The notes: a model not told the origin generated them from the letters alone. Positions 1 through 8,268 are shown, counted from the first letter of the stretch. The stretch: 64,000 nt of DNA from Chloroflexota bacterium (GCA_026707745.1 JAPOWG010000023.1:55833-119832), one strand, 5' to 3'. Made by a program: numbers and translations.

Positions 1-409
1 AAGCGAATCCAGCGAACCAACCATGCCAGGCTTGCGGATGATATGCCAGTCGCCGTAAGCGCTCGCTGCCAATCTTGAAGCTGAGCGCTACCAGGGTTAA
101 TCCGCCGATGATCCGTTTGAGCGTGACCGTGTCAATGTCTTTGAGGATGAAGGCGCCAAAGGCGACGCCGACCAGCGCCGGGACCAGCATCAGCGTCATA
201 AGCTTTTTGTCCCACTGCTTCCAGTAAAAATACAGGGCAAAAGCATCTGCGAAGATGAGCAACGGTAGAATCAGGCCAACAGCTTCCTGTGAATCAATGA
301 TCAAGGAGAGAATCGGCACGGTCAAGGCGACGGGAACGGGTCCTCCCAAGCCGCCCTTGGAGAATCCGATCAAGATGGCAACCAGTGCAAATACAAGCGT
401 CTCTTCCAC
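1..409 (-). CDS. TSUP (TauE/SafE) family membrane permease, 3' part missing
   Basis: The minus strand is open from a GTG at 409 to the window edge (about 136 residues), with an in-frame stop at 427-425, so the N-terminus is complete and the C-terminus lies outside. The product begins VEETLVFALVAILIGFSKGG, the glycine-rich first membrane segment typical of TauE/SafE permeases, and carries further hydrophobic segments (LILPLLIFADAFALYFYWKQ and LVPALVGVAFGAFIL). This family exports or imports small anions such as sulfite or sulfoacetate across the inner membrane; the substrate cannot be inferred here. It diverges from the methyltransferase gene, with 245 bases between them. No better start is available, because no ATG lies between the stop and the GTG. 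Confidence 0.75.
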   Translation of the reverse strand, partial: MEETLVFALVAILIGFSKGGLGGPVPVALTVPILSLIIDSQEAVGLILPLLIFADAFALYFYWKQWDKKLMTLMLVPALVGVAFGAFILKDIDTVTLKRIIGGLTLVALSFKIGSERLRRLAYHPQAWHGWFAGFA

Positions 410-654
410 GATGGCTCGCTTGGCCTACCTGTTTCAGAACGTTGCGTCCAACTCAGAATCACCGTCGATTATATGTCAGGTCTACCCGTCAAGCGAGAAT
501 CGAAACTTTGTCATTGCTGGGACCATACCCTGAAACAAACAGATGAGGTCTGCCTGCGCGATTCGACGCAATACAAGATACTACCGACCAATAACCCAGT
601 GTTCACGAACGACGAATCCATTAAGCCAGCCAATGGCTGCTCGGAGGCAAGCAT

Positions 655-1449
655 TTGGATACGAGTCAACTGAATGAAGAGGGTCGCGAACTTTGGAATC
701 GCAAAGCGCGGTTCTGGGACGAACTCCATGGCGATGAGGGAAATCTCTTCCATCGTCGCCTGGTTGAACCGTCGGTCCTGCAACTTCTTGCTTTGCAGGA
801 TGGCGAACGGGTCCTGGACGCGGGTTGTGGAAACGGCGCCTTGGCCCGGCGCTTGGCGGGGATGGGCGCAAAGATAACCGCTGTAGATTTCAGCGAAGAG
901 ATGATTCGATTGGCAAATGGACGAGGATTTGCTTCGGAAATTGACTATCGCATCGTCGACGCAACCGACAAAGATGCGCTGCTTTCGCTAGGGACTGCGC
1001 ATTTCGACGCGGTGGTTTGCTCGATGACCTTGATGGATATCCCGATTGTCGCGCCTCTTTTTGAAGCTGCGTCAGAGTTGCTGCGTTCCGAGGGAAGGTT
1101 CGTATTTGCCACGATGCATCCGGCCTTCAATTCCAACAATCCCGTTTTCTTCCAGGAAAAAGCAGATCGAGACGGCGTCGTGACTACCGTTACCGGTGTA
1201 AAGATTCATGCCTACCTCGACCTGCCCCCGGTAAAGGGTTCAGGCGCGCCTGACGAGCCAACGCCGCATTATTACTACCATCGTCCTCTTTCGGCGCTAC
1301 TTCAAGTGGCCTTTGAAGCCGGCTTCGTGCTGGATGAATTGTTGGAACCAGCATTTTCACCCGAGGATGCCGAGCTGGGACCGGATCTGAGTTGGACCAA
1401 GATTAGGCAGATTCCGCCGGTATTGACCGCGCGGCTACGTCTTACCTAG
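655..1449 (+). CDS. class I SAM-dependent methyltransferase
   Basis: A 264-residue soluble protein with a class I methyltransferase fold. Motif I is VLDAGCGNGALARRL (about residues 52-66), followed by the acidic residue of motif II in ITAVDFSEEM, and FDAVVCSMTLMDI as motif IV. The C-terminal part (YYYHRPLSALLQVAFEAGF) resembles the UbiE/Methyltransf_11 group acting on small molecules. The start is a TTG at 655 with a good GGAGG Shine-Dalgarno at 643-647, seven bases upstream. Its stop codon TAG overlaps the stop of the convergent B3/B4 gene within the palindrome CTAG at 1446-1449. The substrate is unknown. Confidence 0.85.
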   Translation: MDTSQLNEEGRELWNRKARFWDELHGDEGNLFHRRLVEPSVLQLLALQDGERVLDAGCGNGALARRLAGMGAKITAVDFSEEMIRLANGRGFASEIDYRIVDATDKDALLSLGTAHFDAVVCSMTLMDIPIVAPLFEAASELLRSEGRFVFATMHPAFNSNNPVFFQEKADRDGVVTTVTGVKIHAYLDLPPVKGSGAPDEPTPHYYYHRPLSALLQVAFEAGFVLDELLEPAFSPEDAELGPDLSWTKIRQIPPVLTARLRLT

Positions 1450-2147
1450 ATCAATGGACTCTCGGCATTCAAGACAGCCGCGTTAAAATCGCCCCCGGCA
1501 TGGGCGCGTAGCAATTCGAGCAAGTCTCGCAGGGCATTCTCGATATCGGCTTCACCGTTCTCATGATGTGCTTCAACCGTTATGACGGCATTGCTGGTTG
1601 AGGCATTGGCCGCGCTGGTCGCGCTTTGGCGCCAGCACCAGCGTCTTGCGACCACCATCTGTTTCTCGTCGGAAAAGATGACTTCCCCAACTTCCGGATG
1701 CATGATCTCGTCGCTTCCCAATTCCATGTATGTCTCGCTGCCAGCGGCGTAATGAACGGTGATCGCGCCTTGAATCTCGCGCGTATCAAAAATGGCGACG
1801 GGCAAGCCGTAACGTATGCTGACCAGGTTGCCGATATCGACAAGCGTGTTTATGCTCGGGATATCGCCCTTCTTGGTCAGACGGCGCAACAGCGCCTCTG
1901 CTGCGCTGCGATATTTGGTCGGCGAAACGCCAAAGGCGCTGATGGCTCGGCGCCAGGCGCCGAGCGATGCCAGTTCGCTCAGAGGAGTCGAGCCAATCCT
2001 GGTTTTGACCGTTTCTTGCTCTGCCAGGTACGCTTCTCGCAGGTCGGGCGGTGTCGGCGCATTGCTCATGCGGCGCGCCACAATGACGCCAGCCACCAAA
2101 TTGGGGTAGTTTTGGATGATCTTCGTATCGTATCGAAAACTGGGCAT
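1446..2147 (-). CDS. B3/B4 tRNA-binding domain protein
   Basis: A 233-residue protein resembling the stand-alone B3/B4 domain family (COG3382), a domain otherwise found in the beta subunit of phenylalanyl-tRNA synthetase. Visible family features are SPTKYRSAAEALLRRL (about residues 95-110), the PSINTLVDIGNLVSI stretch (118-132) and the aspartate-containing strand PVAIFDTREIQG. In PheRS this domain helps position or edit the aminoacyl-tRNA; stand-alone copies have no firmly established role, so the function is inferred. A strong AGGAGG Shine-Dalgarno overlaps the end of the upstream MFS gene, only one base away, so the two are almost certainly co-translated. Confidence 0.75.
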   Translation of the reverse strand: MPSFRYDTKIIQNYPNLVAGVIVARRMSNAPTPPDLREAYLAEQETVKTRIGSTPLSELASLGAWRRAISAFGVSPTKYRSAAEALLRRLTKKGDIPSINTLVDIGNLVSIRYGLPVAIFDTREIQGAITVHYAAGSETYMELGSDEIMHPEVGEVIFSDEKQMVVARRWCWRQSATSAANASTSNAVITVEAHHENGEADIENALRDLLELLRAHAGGDFNAAVLNAESPLI

Positions 2148-2148
2148 A

Positions 2149-3489
2149 TTAACCTCCTGCGGCGAACTCAGGCGCCGTCATCATCTCGCGCGCTTCCCTG
2201 GCTTCAAGTCTCAAAATGATCCAGATCCATGCCAGTAGCGGAACCAGAGCGATAAGCGCGGAGGCGTAAACGATCACGTGAATACTGCCGGCGCCCACCG
2301 CATCTATCAGCACACCGACCAAGACGATACCAACGCTTTGAACCAACTCGAATCCGGCGAAATCCAGCGAGAACATTCGTCCAAGGTATTCATCCGGCAC
2401 GATCTGCTGAATGATCACCGAACTATAAGTCCAATTCACCGAACCGCCCATCGAGCGCACGACTACCGCCAGCGCCAGGATTTCCAGCGAAGGCGACATG
2501 CCCCAAAGCAACCAGCCCAGGGCGATCATGACAAAGCCGACGGTAATCAAACGGCGGAGGAGTTTTACGGAATCATCGCTAAAGCGATTGGTGAGCAACG
2601 GTCCTATGATGGCCCCCGTGCCAAAAGCCGCCCAAAGGATTGCCATGGACGTGATGCCTTGGTCGCCGAGCACAAAGACTTGCGTACCGTAGATAATCAG
2701 CAGGGCGTCGGCATTCGTCAAGCTCTGCGCGCTCTTGACGAAGAGCGCGGCGGCTGTGCCCGGGTGCTCCCGCAAATGGCGTATTCCGTCGGCAAAACTG
2801 CGTTTGGACTTGTCTAGTTTTCTTCGCTGTTCCTGGCCGATTTCAGACCTGGGTACAAGAGGTATGACGACGGTCATGACTAACAAGGCGGAAACCACAA
2901 AGGTTAGCGCATCAATGAATAATGCCGCGCGTATTCCGAAGATTTCGGCAACGATGCCACCGCAAATGGCGCCAATAGCCAACATGGCGGACCAGGTGAT
3001 GCTGCTCAATGTATTCCCGATCACCAGTTGGTGACGGTAGAGAACACTTGGCATGATGGCATTGCGAGCGGGTTCGAAGACCGACGATGCGAGGAACTGG
3101 ATGATTGTGAATACATAAATTAGCGGCAGATATTCCGGTCCTTGCGTCGTTATTAGCAGGCCGAGCACCGCCAGGGCGCGCAGAACGTCACTGATTATCA
3201 GCAGCCGCTTGCGGTCGAAGCGGTCAGCCAGGACGCCTGCCAGGGGCCGCATCAGTAAAGGCGGTATCATACGCGCGATCAAGAATGCGCTGACAGCGAC
3301 GCCTTGGTAGCCGGTCCCATCAGTATACTGAACAATCATTGCCGAAATGACTATCGTGTTGAACCAGTCGCCCAGCAGGCTGACGACCTGTGCCAGCCAT
3401 AGTTTGGTGAAGTCGCGATTGCCGCGTATCAGCTTGACGTATTGCATGAGCAACCCGGGCGGTAGTTCAAACCAAGGAGCTTCGGACAA
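2149..3489 (-). CDS. MFS transporter (MFS_3/EntS-like exporter)
   Basis: A 446-residue integral membrane protein with about 12 hydrophobic segments. The N-terminal half has RDFTKLWLAQVVSLLGDWFN, typical of the EntS/MefA-like drug or siderophore exporters, and the MFS motif A loop GVLADRFDRKRLLI (about residues 85-98). A second half-repeat follows the cytoplasmic loop REHPGTAAAL. Proteins of this type export small molecules in exchange for protons. It is the first gene of a two-gene operon with the B3/B4-domain protein. The first residues MSEAPWFELPPGLL may be added by an early start, with Met16 (MQYVKLIRGNRDF) as an alternative. The substrate is unknown. Confidence 0.85.
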   Translation of the reverse strand: MSEAPWFELPPGLLMQYVKLIRGNRDFTKLWLAQVVSLLGDWFNTIVISAMIVQYTDGTGYQGVAVSAFLIARMIPPLLMRPLAGVLADRFDRKRLLIISDVLRALAVLGLLITTQGPEYLPLIYVFTIIQFLASSVFEPARNAIMPSVLYRHQLVIGNTLSSITWSAMLAIGAICGGIVAEIFGIRAALFIDALTFVVSALLVMTVVIPLVPRSEIGQEQRRKLDKSKRSFADGIRHLREHPGTAAALFVKSAQSLTNADALLIIYGTQVFVLGDQGITSMAILWAAFGTGAIIGPLLTNRFSDDSVKLLRRLITVGFVMIALGWLLWGMSPSLEILALAVVVRSMGGSVNWTYSSVIIQQIVPDEYLGRMFSLDFAGFELVQSVGIVLVGVLIDAVGAGSIHVIVYASALIALVPLLAWIWIILRLEAREAREMMTAPEFAAGG

Positions 3490-3603
3490 AACTGCTTGCC
3501 AGAATAGCGACTAGTGTACTGCAGGATATGGCAGGTTGCACGATGCACTTGGCCCTCGTTGCAACCATTGAAATGATGGGCGAGAGATTGGCCTCGCATT
3601 TGA

Positions 3604-3632
3604 TTGACAGCCTGCTGCCTCTGGCATAGGAT
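3604..3632 (+). promoter_or_regulatory. sigma-70 type promoter of fluC/crcB
   Basis: A consensus -35 TTGACA (3604-3609), a 17-base spacer and a -10 TAGGAT (3627-3632) lie 27 bases before the ATG of the fluoride channel gene. The predicted leader is about 20 bases, too short to hold a fluoride riboswitch. Confidence 0.7.
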
Positions 3633-3658
3633 GAACGTGTGAATACAAGGACAGAGCG

Positions 3659-4054
3659 ATGGACACTTTGATCTATGTCGGCGTAGGGGGTTTCCTTGGC
3701 GCCAACGCCCGCTATCTGTTGACGATTTGGGCAGACGGACTTATGCAGGCGCGATGGGGCCTTTTCCCCTTCGGGACCTTGCTGGTGAACACACTTGGCT
3801 CATTTGCTCTGGCGCTATTTGGGGCATGGTTCGCAGCGCGGACCGGGCTGTCGCCGCAATTGCGCCTTTTGGTCGGCGCGGGATTCTTCGGCGCCTTCAC
3901 CACTTTTTCGACATTCGCAAACGAAAGTTTCAGCCTGTGGGAGAGTCAAGGAATATCTGCATTTCTATTAAATGTCGCACTTAATAATGGCTTATGTCTT
4001 GCGGGAGTAGTCTTCGGGATCCTGTGCGGACAGCGATTGTTCGCTAGCGTATAA
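3659..4054 (+). CDS. crcB: fluoride ion channel FluC/CrcB
   Basis: A 131-residue protein with four hydrophobic segments, the normal length for a single-domain Fluc channel that works as an antiparallel homodimer and exports fluoride from the cytoplasm. Diagnostic sequences are GGFLGANARYL near the N-terminus, GTLLVNTLGSF (about residues 39-49, with the pore-lining Asn) and GFFGAFTTFSTFANE (about 75-89, the phenylalanine box and the TTFSTF signature). The ATG start follows AAGGA by a normal distance. The gene is followed by uppP on the same strand after 136 bases. A single copy is present, so a homodimer is expected, unlike the paired crcB genes of Gram-positive bacteria. Confidence 0.95.
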   Translation: MDTLIYVGVGGFLGANARYLLTIWADGLMQARWGLFPFGTLLVNTLGSFALALFGAWFAARTGLSPQLRLLVGAGFFGAFTTFSTFANESFSLWESQGISAFLLNVALNNGLCLAGVVFGILCGQRLFASV

Positions 4055-4055
4055 T
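4027..4055 (+). promoter_or_regulatory. possible uppP promoter inside the end of crcB
   Basis: A perfect -10 TATAAT (4050-4055) overlaps the crcB stop codon, with CGGACA (4027-4032, matching the last four bases of TTGACA) 17 bases upstream. The resulting leader of uppP would be about 130 bases and would include repeat copy C. Confidence 0.45.
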
Positions 4056-4119
4056 AGCTTAGATATTCTCTACGCATCAACCTGTTTATGTAAACTGCGA
4101 CACTCATTTTACAGGCGGG

Positions 4120-4179
4120 CTTACTATCTTGCGCGAGCGCGGTAATTCTTTTCGCCGGTTACGCGCCGCGCGGCTACTG
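4120..4179 (+). repeat. dispersed intergenic repeat, copy C (partial)
   Basis: About 60 bases whose second half (from GCGCGAGCGCGGTAA to ACGCGCCGCGCGGCTACTG) aligns with the matching part of copies A, B and D (12411-12495, 47631-47718, 20791-20885). GCGCGGTAA and TTACGCGC inside it can pair imperfectly around an AT-rich loop. This copy lies in the leader of uppP and is the most diverged at its 5' end. Confidence 0.5.
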
Positions 4180-4190
4180 TTAGAGAGAAT

Positions 4191-5009
4191 ATGACTGACA
4201 TTGTCAAAGTCGTCGTCCTGTCGTTGATCGAGGGCATAACCGAGTTTTTGCCCATTTCCTCCACGGGTCATCTTGTTGTCGGCGCTGCGATCCTGCAGTT
4301 TGACGTCATGGGCGCGGTATTCGAGGTGTTTATCCAATTTGGCGCGGCGTTAGCGGTTGTAGCCTACTATCGCCATACCTTGCTCTCGCATTTGACAAAA
4401 CTACATTCGGAGCCAGACATCAGGCGCTTTTGGCTGTTGATATTTCTCGCGTTGATTCCGGCCGCTGTGGTCGGGTTCATTTTCGACGAACAAATTGTGA
4501 CATTGCTATTCTCTCCCGCCGTCGTCGCGGGTTCTCTGATCTTTGGCGGCGTGGCATTCTTGCTGGTTGAGCGCTCGCCCCGGTTTTGCCGTCCAACCGT
4601 TGAAGATGTCGCGCAATTAACGCAAGTCACGACAAGACAAGCGATCATCGTTGGCATCGTACAGGTCTTGGCCTTGGTACCGGGCATGTCTCGGTCCGGC
4701 GCGACGATCGTCGGTGGAATGTTGGCGGGCATGAACCGCCGCATCGCCACAGAGTTTTCTTTTTTCCTCGCTATCCCGATCCTCGGTGGCGCGACGCTTT
4801 ACAAATTGGCGACTTCGTTGGCAAGTTTGCCGCAAGACGGCCTCGCGCTTTTGCTGCTTGGCGCCGCACTCTCGGGAATCGTCGCCTGGTTCACGATAGA
4901 TTGGCTGCTCAAGTTCGTTTCAAGGAACAGTTTCATCGTCTTCGGTTACTATCGTATCGTTGTCGGTCTAGTGATCTTGGCGGGCGCTGCGGCCGGCGTG
5001 ATAAGCTAA
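4191..5009 (+). CDS. uppP: undecaprenyl-diphosphatase
   Basis: A 272-residue polytopic membrane enzyme of the BacA/UppP family, which dephosphorylates undecaprenyl diphosphate so that the lipid carrier can be reused for peptidoglycan and other wall polymers. Both family signatures are present: EGITEFLPISSTGHLVV (about residues 14-30, with the catalytic Glu) and PGMSRSGATIVGGMLAGMNR (about 164-183, with the PGMSRSGAT box). About eight membrane segments fit the hydrophobic pattern. Length is normal for the family. Low-level bacitracin resistance is a known consequence of this enzyme. The leader carries a copy of the dispersed repeat. Confidence 0.95.
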   Translation: MTDIVKVVVLSLIEGITEFLPISSTGHLVVGAAILQFDVMGAVFEVFIQFGAALAVVAYYRHTLLSHLTKLHSEPDIRRFWLLIFLALIPAAVVGFIFDEQIVTLLFSPAVVAGSLIFGGVAFLLVERSPRFCRPTVEDVAQLTQVTTRQAIIVGIVQVLALVPGMSRSGATIVGGMLAGMNRRIATEFSFFLAIPILGGATLYKLATSLASLPQDGLALLLLGAALSGIVAWFTIDWLLKFVSRNSFIVFGYYRIVVGLVILAGAAAGVIS

Positions 5010-5076
5010 ACTACTGTTGTCTGACTGCCTCAGACTTTAGACAGCCTTCGCTTTCCAAACCTGCTTGCAGATCTGA

Positions 5077-5105
5077 TTGTCCGATTTTCGGCCCTTCACT
5101 ATAAT
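5077..5105 (+). promoter_or_regulatory. sigma-70 type promoter of the LysM lipoprotein gene
   Basis: TTGTCC (5077-5082), a spacer of exactly 17 bases and a perfect TATAAT (5100-5105) lie 43 bases before the ATG at 5148. Confidence 0.75.
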
Positions 5106-5147
5106 GAAAGCAAGCCATCAAACTGTCTTGAATGGGACGGTCTGTCT

Positions 5148-6071
5148 ATGACCTATAGGCAAAGTAAACACGAGGTACGCCGGCGTGTATCGCTGTTGCT
5201 GATATGCGGGTTGCTGTGCCTACTGGCAACAGCGTGTTTCCGCGACGCTAGCGAAGTTATTGATAGTCAACCGGTAGCTCGCGAGGTTGCGTCGCCGACG
5301 GCTGTCGACACCGAAGTGCCGGAACCAACGCTTACTGCCGAGTCGCTCGAAGAAATCTTCACCGAGGAGCCTCCCGATACATTCGCCTTGACTGCAACCG
5401 CGCTCATTTCGCGCCTGACCGAGGCTGCAGAACTGGAAGCAACTGCGCTTTCGGTTGACAACACCGAGGGTTCGGATACTACTGGCGCCGTTGATGGTGC
5501 GACCGACCTTCAAGCCACGTCAATTCCACTGGTTCGTGTAACTGTGCCCCCAGGCGAAGACTGCATACACGAGATCCGCGCCGGCGAGACCTTGTTCATG
5601 TTGTCCTTGGCTTATGGTTCAACGGTGGACGAGATTGCTGCGGCGAGCGAAATTGACAATCCCGACCGCATATCGGTTGGGCAGCGCATTACAATTCCTG
5701 GCTGCGGTACGGCTGGTTTCGCGCCCCCTCCAACATCGGCGCCGCCTCCGACTTCGGATCCCAGTGCCATCGAACCGACCGCCGTTTCGGAAGAAGTCGA
5801 GATAGCGGAAGCGGAAGACGGAGAAGACTTCAGCGCGTTGGTGCAACAGGCTCAGGACGCCATACTGAGCAACGCGCAAGCCGGCGCTGCTGACGACTTC
5901 AGCGCGCAGTCTGCGATTGCGACGCCAAGGAGCAGCTACACCGTGCAGCGAAACGATACCTTGCTCGGCATCGCTTTGCGGTTCGGCACCTCTATAGAAG
6001 CGTTGGCATCCTTGAACAACATTGCTGATGTGGACAATGTGCAAGCGGGAGACGAGTTGCTAATTCCGTAA
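5148..6071 (+). CDS. lipoprotein with two LysM domains
   Basis: A 307-residue secreted protein. A basic N-terminus and the hydrophobic stretch VSLLLICGLLCLLATAC end in a lipobox (LATAC, Cys about residue 30), predicting a lipoprotein. A Thr/Glu-rich spacer follows, then a first LysM domain (CIHEIRAGETLFMLSLAYG to ISVGQRITIPGC, about 137-186), a Pro/Thr linker (PPPTSAPPPTSDP), an acidic stretch, and a second LysM domain at the C-terminus (SYTVQRNDTLLGIALRFG to VQAGDELLIP). LysM binds the glycan strands of peptidoglycan or related polymers. Two cysteines flank the first LysM and could form a disulfide. No catalytic domain is present, so it is likely an anchor or scaffold. Its promoter makes it a separate unit. 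Confidence 0.85.
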   Translation: MTYRQSKHEVRRRVSLLLICGLLCLLATACFRDASEVIDSQPVAREVASPTAVDTEVPEPTLTAESLEEIFTEEPPDTFALTATALISRLTEAAELEATALSVDNTEGSDTTGAVDGATDLQATSIPLVRVTVPPGEDCIHEIRAGETLFMLSLAYGSTVDEIAAASEIDNPDRISVGQRITIPGCGTAGFAPPPTSAPPPTSDPSAIEPTAVSEEVEIAEAEDGEDFSALVQQAQDAILSNAQAGAADDFSAQSAIATPRSSYTVQRNDTLLGIALRFGTSIEALASLNNIADVDNVQAGDELLIP

Positions 6072-6185
6072 GGTCATTAACCGCTGCTATGTCCCGTCAA
6101 GTCTGGCGCCGCCTTGACTAACCGCGAAGGGTTCAATGCTGAATCTGCTTGCCAAGACCTTCAAAACACCGGGCGCGGCTGACCC

Positions 6186-6215
6186 TTGATCCGCTAAGTC
6201 TCGCTGTGGTATAAT
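6186..6215 (+). promoter_or_regulatory. sigma-70 type promoter of rplS
   Basis: TTGATC (6186-6191), an 18-base spacer and a perfect TATAAT (6210-6215) stand upstream of rplS. Transcription should start near 6222, giving a leader of about 55 bases containing the hairpin at 6240-6260. Confidence 0.75.
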
Positions 6216-6239
6216 CTTCGCCATTCGATACGTCTTTGC

Positions 6240-6260
6240 TACGCCTGCGGGCGTATTTTT
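6240..6260 (+). promoter_or_regulatory. UNCG hairpin followed by a T-run in the rplS leader
   Basis: A perfect 6-bp stem TACGCC/GGCGTA closes the tetraloop TGCG (a UNCG-class loop on a C-G pair) and is followed at once by TTTTT (6256-6260). This has the form of a small intrinsic terminator. It sits about 18 bases from the predicted transcription start, and the Shine-Dalgarno GGAAGGAAG (6263-6271) follows directly. It could act as an attenuator of L19 synthesis or as an RNA-binding site. Confidence 0.6.
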
Positions 6261-6277
6261 ATGGAAGGAAGCCAACC

Positions 6278-6622
6278 ATGAGCCAGGAACTCATGCGTAC
6301 CTTGGTCGCCGAAAATCATAAACATCCGGAGATCGAATCTGGTGATACGGTCAAGGTTCATGTGCGCATCGTGGAAGGCAGCCGCGAACGCGTTCAGGTA
6401 TTTCAAGGCGTTGTTATCCGCGCCCGCAAGGGCGGCAACGAGGCGAACTTTACTGTCCGACGGATTGCCAGTCATGGCGTAGGCGTGGAGAGAACTTTCC
6501 TGCTTCGCAGCCCGCGCGTGGAAAAAGTAGAGATTTTGCGACGCGCCAAAGTGCGTCGAGCGCAACTCTATTACCTGCGGGAGAGGCGAGGCAAGTCGGC
6601 ACGCCTCAAGGAACGCCGATAG
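6278..6622 (+). CDS. rplS: 50S ribosomal protein L19
   Basis: A 114-residue protein matching L19 throughout: [33 protein letters not shown], the [20 protein letters not shown] block and the basic C-terminus with [24 protein letters not shown]19 lies at the interface of the 30S and 50S subunits. The ATG at 6278 is chosen because the Shine-Dalgarno GGAAGGAAG precedes it, while the upstream reading starting at 6236 runs through the leader hairpin. In many bacteria rplS follows rpsP-rimM-trmD; here it is alone with its own promoter and leader, and is followed by terminator-like inverted repeats. Confidence 0.97.
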   Translation: MSQELMRTLVAENHKHPEIESGDTVKVHVRIVEGSRERVQVFQGVVIRARKGGNEANFTVRRIASHGVGVERTFLLRSPRVEKVEILRRAKVRRAQLYYLRERRGKSARLKERR

Positions 6623-6657
6623 ACCATTCCCAAATCAGTTAAGTCTCGGAACGATAG

Positions 6658-6693
6658 CGGGCTCGACGCGTTGGGCCCGTCTTTTGCGTCGAG
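6658..6693. terminator. overlapping terminator hairpins between rplS and the convergent AlbA_2 gene
   Basis: CGGGC (6658-6662) pairs with GCCCG (6675-6679), followed by TCTTTT, a plausible rplS terminator. A second, mutually exclusive stem pairs CTCGACGC (6662-6669) with GCGTCGAG (6686-6693), eight perfect base pairs, and could serve the minus-strand gene that ends at 6694. Confidence 0.55.
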
Positions 6694-8151
6694 TCAGCGC
6701 TTTTCCCTGAGCACATAATAGGTGCCCTTTTTGGCGCCTATCTTGGTGAGAATTCCCTTGTCTACCATATCAACCAGATCAAGACGCAAAGTCTCGGCTG
6801 AGACAGCATTGATCAATCCGCGGAATTCTCGATTGGTAATCGAACCATTCTCGCGAATATACTGCAGAGCGCGCGCTTGCCGGTGATTGGTGTCGCGAGA
6901 CCATTCGGGCGGCTTTGGTTTCTTGCGCTCATTATGCAGCGCCAGCGCAAAGCTGTACGGGCGCGCATCGAATTTGGGCGGCGAATGTCCAGCTTGCTCC
7001 ATCACCTCGATCATGCGGTCGATGCCCAAGCCTAATTCTTCGATGTATCCCCATTGGAATAGCCCGCCCACCAGTCTGGGATTGCGTGAAAAGTGCTCGT
7101 CCTTAATGTTCTCAACGGTGATAAAACCCGGCAGACCGCCCGGGGAAATCACCTCAAGCCGGTCAGAAAACATGCGAACTTCGATGCGCCGGCCACGCAA
7201 GCGATAGTCACGGTGGCACATGGCGTTAACAAGAGCCTCGCGCACCGCGAATTGCGGATATTCAAAGGTCTCTTCGCGCTCCAATCCTTTAACGACGGCG
7301 CTGACCGCCATTTCGCTCCAGACCAGGTTCCAGGTTGCTTCTATCAAGCGCGGGACCGGACCAGTTAGCTCTTCTCGTCGCGTATAGCCGGCCAGGCCAC
7401 TGTCGCCGCGTGGCGTGGTTCCCACAAACTTGGCGAAAACAACACCGCTTTGTGGCAACCATTTCTGCGGATATTCGCTAAACAGCAACAAACCACAAAC
7501 GGTTGGCTTGCCATCCGCCGTTATCGCGCCGACCTCGGCTAAGAGATTGTTGATTTCGCCGTCGTAAGGGCGTTTCGTGCGCTCGGCTCGCTTTTCCAAG
7601 TATTCGTCGATCATCTCGCGGCTAAAATCGTCCACCGTGGCGCCCGGCACCGCTTCCCCCTCGAAGTCACCGGTGTTCTTTGCGCTTGCCAATCGCAAGA
7701 TCTCTTGCCCGCCCAGCGGCCGATTTACCTTGCCACTCCTGATTAGTACGCGGCCATCAGAAAGCGCATGCAACTCGGTGCTCCTGGGAACGCGAATGGC
7801 GTAGGCCGGCAGTTTTCTGGCTGCATTTTTCAGCTGAATACGCCCGGTTGCTTCGAGATTTGATGGCGGATCAGGCCTGTCTTCGATAGTCTGGAAGTGT
7901 ATCTGTTCTAGTTTCTCGGTGACGACAGGAGGATTGTAGAGGTCGTCTGCCAGTTTGAGTACACGGTCAATTTCCGAGACCTCGGGCGGGGCGGCGCCGG
8001 AATTGCCGTCGGATTGCACGCCTACAACAATAACGCCGCCCTCGGTATTGGCAAAGGCGACCATATTCTCCGCGATCTGGACGGTGTTGGCGGAATCAAC
8101 AAAGGCCAAGCGCGGGCCCTCTCCGCCCACAATGAACTCAGAATCTATCAT
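6694..8151 (-). CDS. AlbA_2 (Schlafen-type) plus GHKL ATPase domain putative transcriptional regulator
   Basis: A 485-residue protein of the COG2865 type. The N-terminus carries an AlbA_2-like nucleic-acid-binding domain (NMVAFANTEGGVIVVGVQ, about residues 28-45). The middle has the GHKL-type ATPase box of the HATPase_c_4 family: EALVNAMCHRDYRLRG (about 306-321), FSDRLEVISPGGLPG (about 329-343) and the RNPRLVG and ELGLGIDRM segments. A winged-helix tail follows (GSITNREFRGLINAVSAETLR). Proteins of this layout are annotated as ATP-dependent regulators or, loosely, as RecG-like helicases; the biological role is not established. It has no operon partner on its strand. Length and domain order are normal for the family. 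Confidence 0.8.
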   Translation of the reverse strand: MIDSEFIVGGEGPRLAFVDSANTVQIAENMVAFANTEGGVIVVGVQSDGNSGAAPPEVSEIDRVLKLADDLYNPPVVTEKLEQIHFQTIEDRPDPPSNLEATGRIQLKNAARKLPAYAIRVPRSTELHALSDGRVLIRSGKVNRPLGGQEILRLASAKNTGDFEGEAVPGATVDDFSREMIDEYLEKRAERTKRPYDGEINNLLAEVGAITADGKPTVCGLLLFSEYPQKWLPQSGVVFAKFVGTTPRGDSGLAGYTRREELTGPVPRLIEATWNLVWSEMAVSAVVKGLEREETFEYPQFAVREALVNAMCHRDYRLRGRRIEVRMFSDRLEVISPGGLPGFITVENIKDEHFSRNPRLVGGLFQWGYIEELGLGIDRMIEVMEQAGHSPPKFDARPYSFALALHNERKKPKPPEWSRDTNHRQARALQYIRENGSITNREFRGLINAVSAETLRLDLVDMVDKGILTKIGAKKGTYYVLREKR

Positions 8152-8268
8152 TGATTTCGAAGGCTAAATTCCTGTCTCTAGCGTAGTTTAGCATAGCCAT
8201 TCAGTGGCGGCGAACCAATTCAAGGTGCAGATCCTGTGAAGCGCGGGATATTGCCAGTTGTCTACCTG

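Noticed and set aside
255..533. Plus-strand frame at the left end
   Set aside because: It is the shadow of the TSUP permease on the other strand, which has the proper hydrophobic pattern.
2278..2817. Long plus-strand frame within the MFS gene
   Set aside because: It is antisense to 12 consistent membrane segments of the transporter and has a Gln/His/Arg-rich product.
3530..3658. Fluoride riboswitch upstream of the fluoride channel gene
   Set aside because: The consensus pseudoknot elements are not visible, and the good promoter at 3604-3632 leaves a leader of only about 20 bases.
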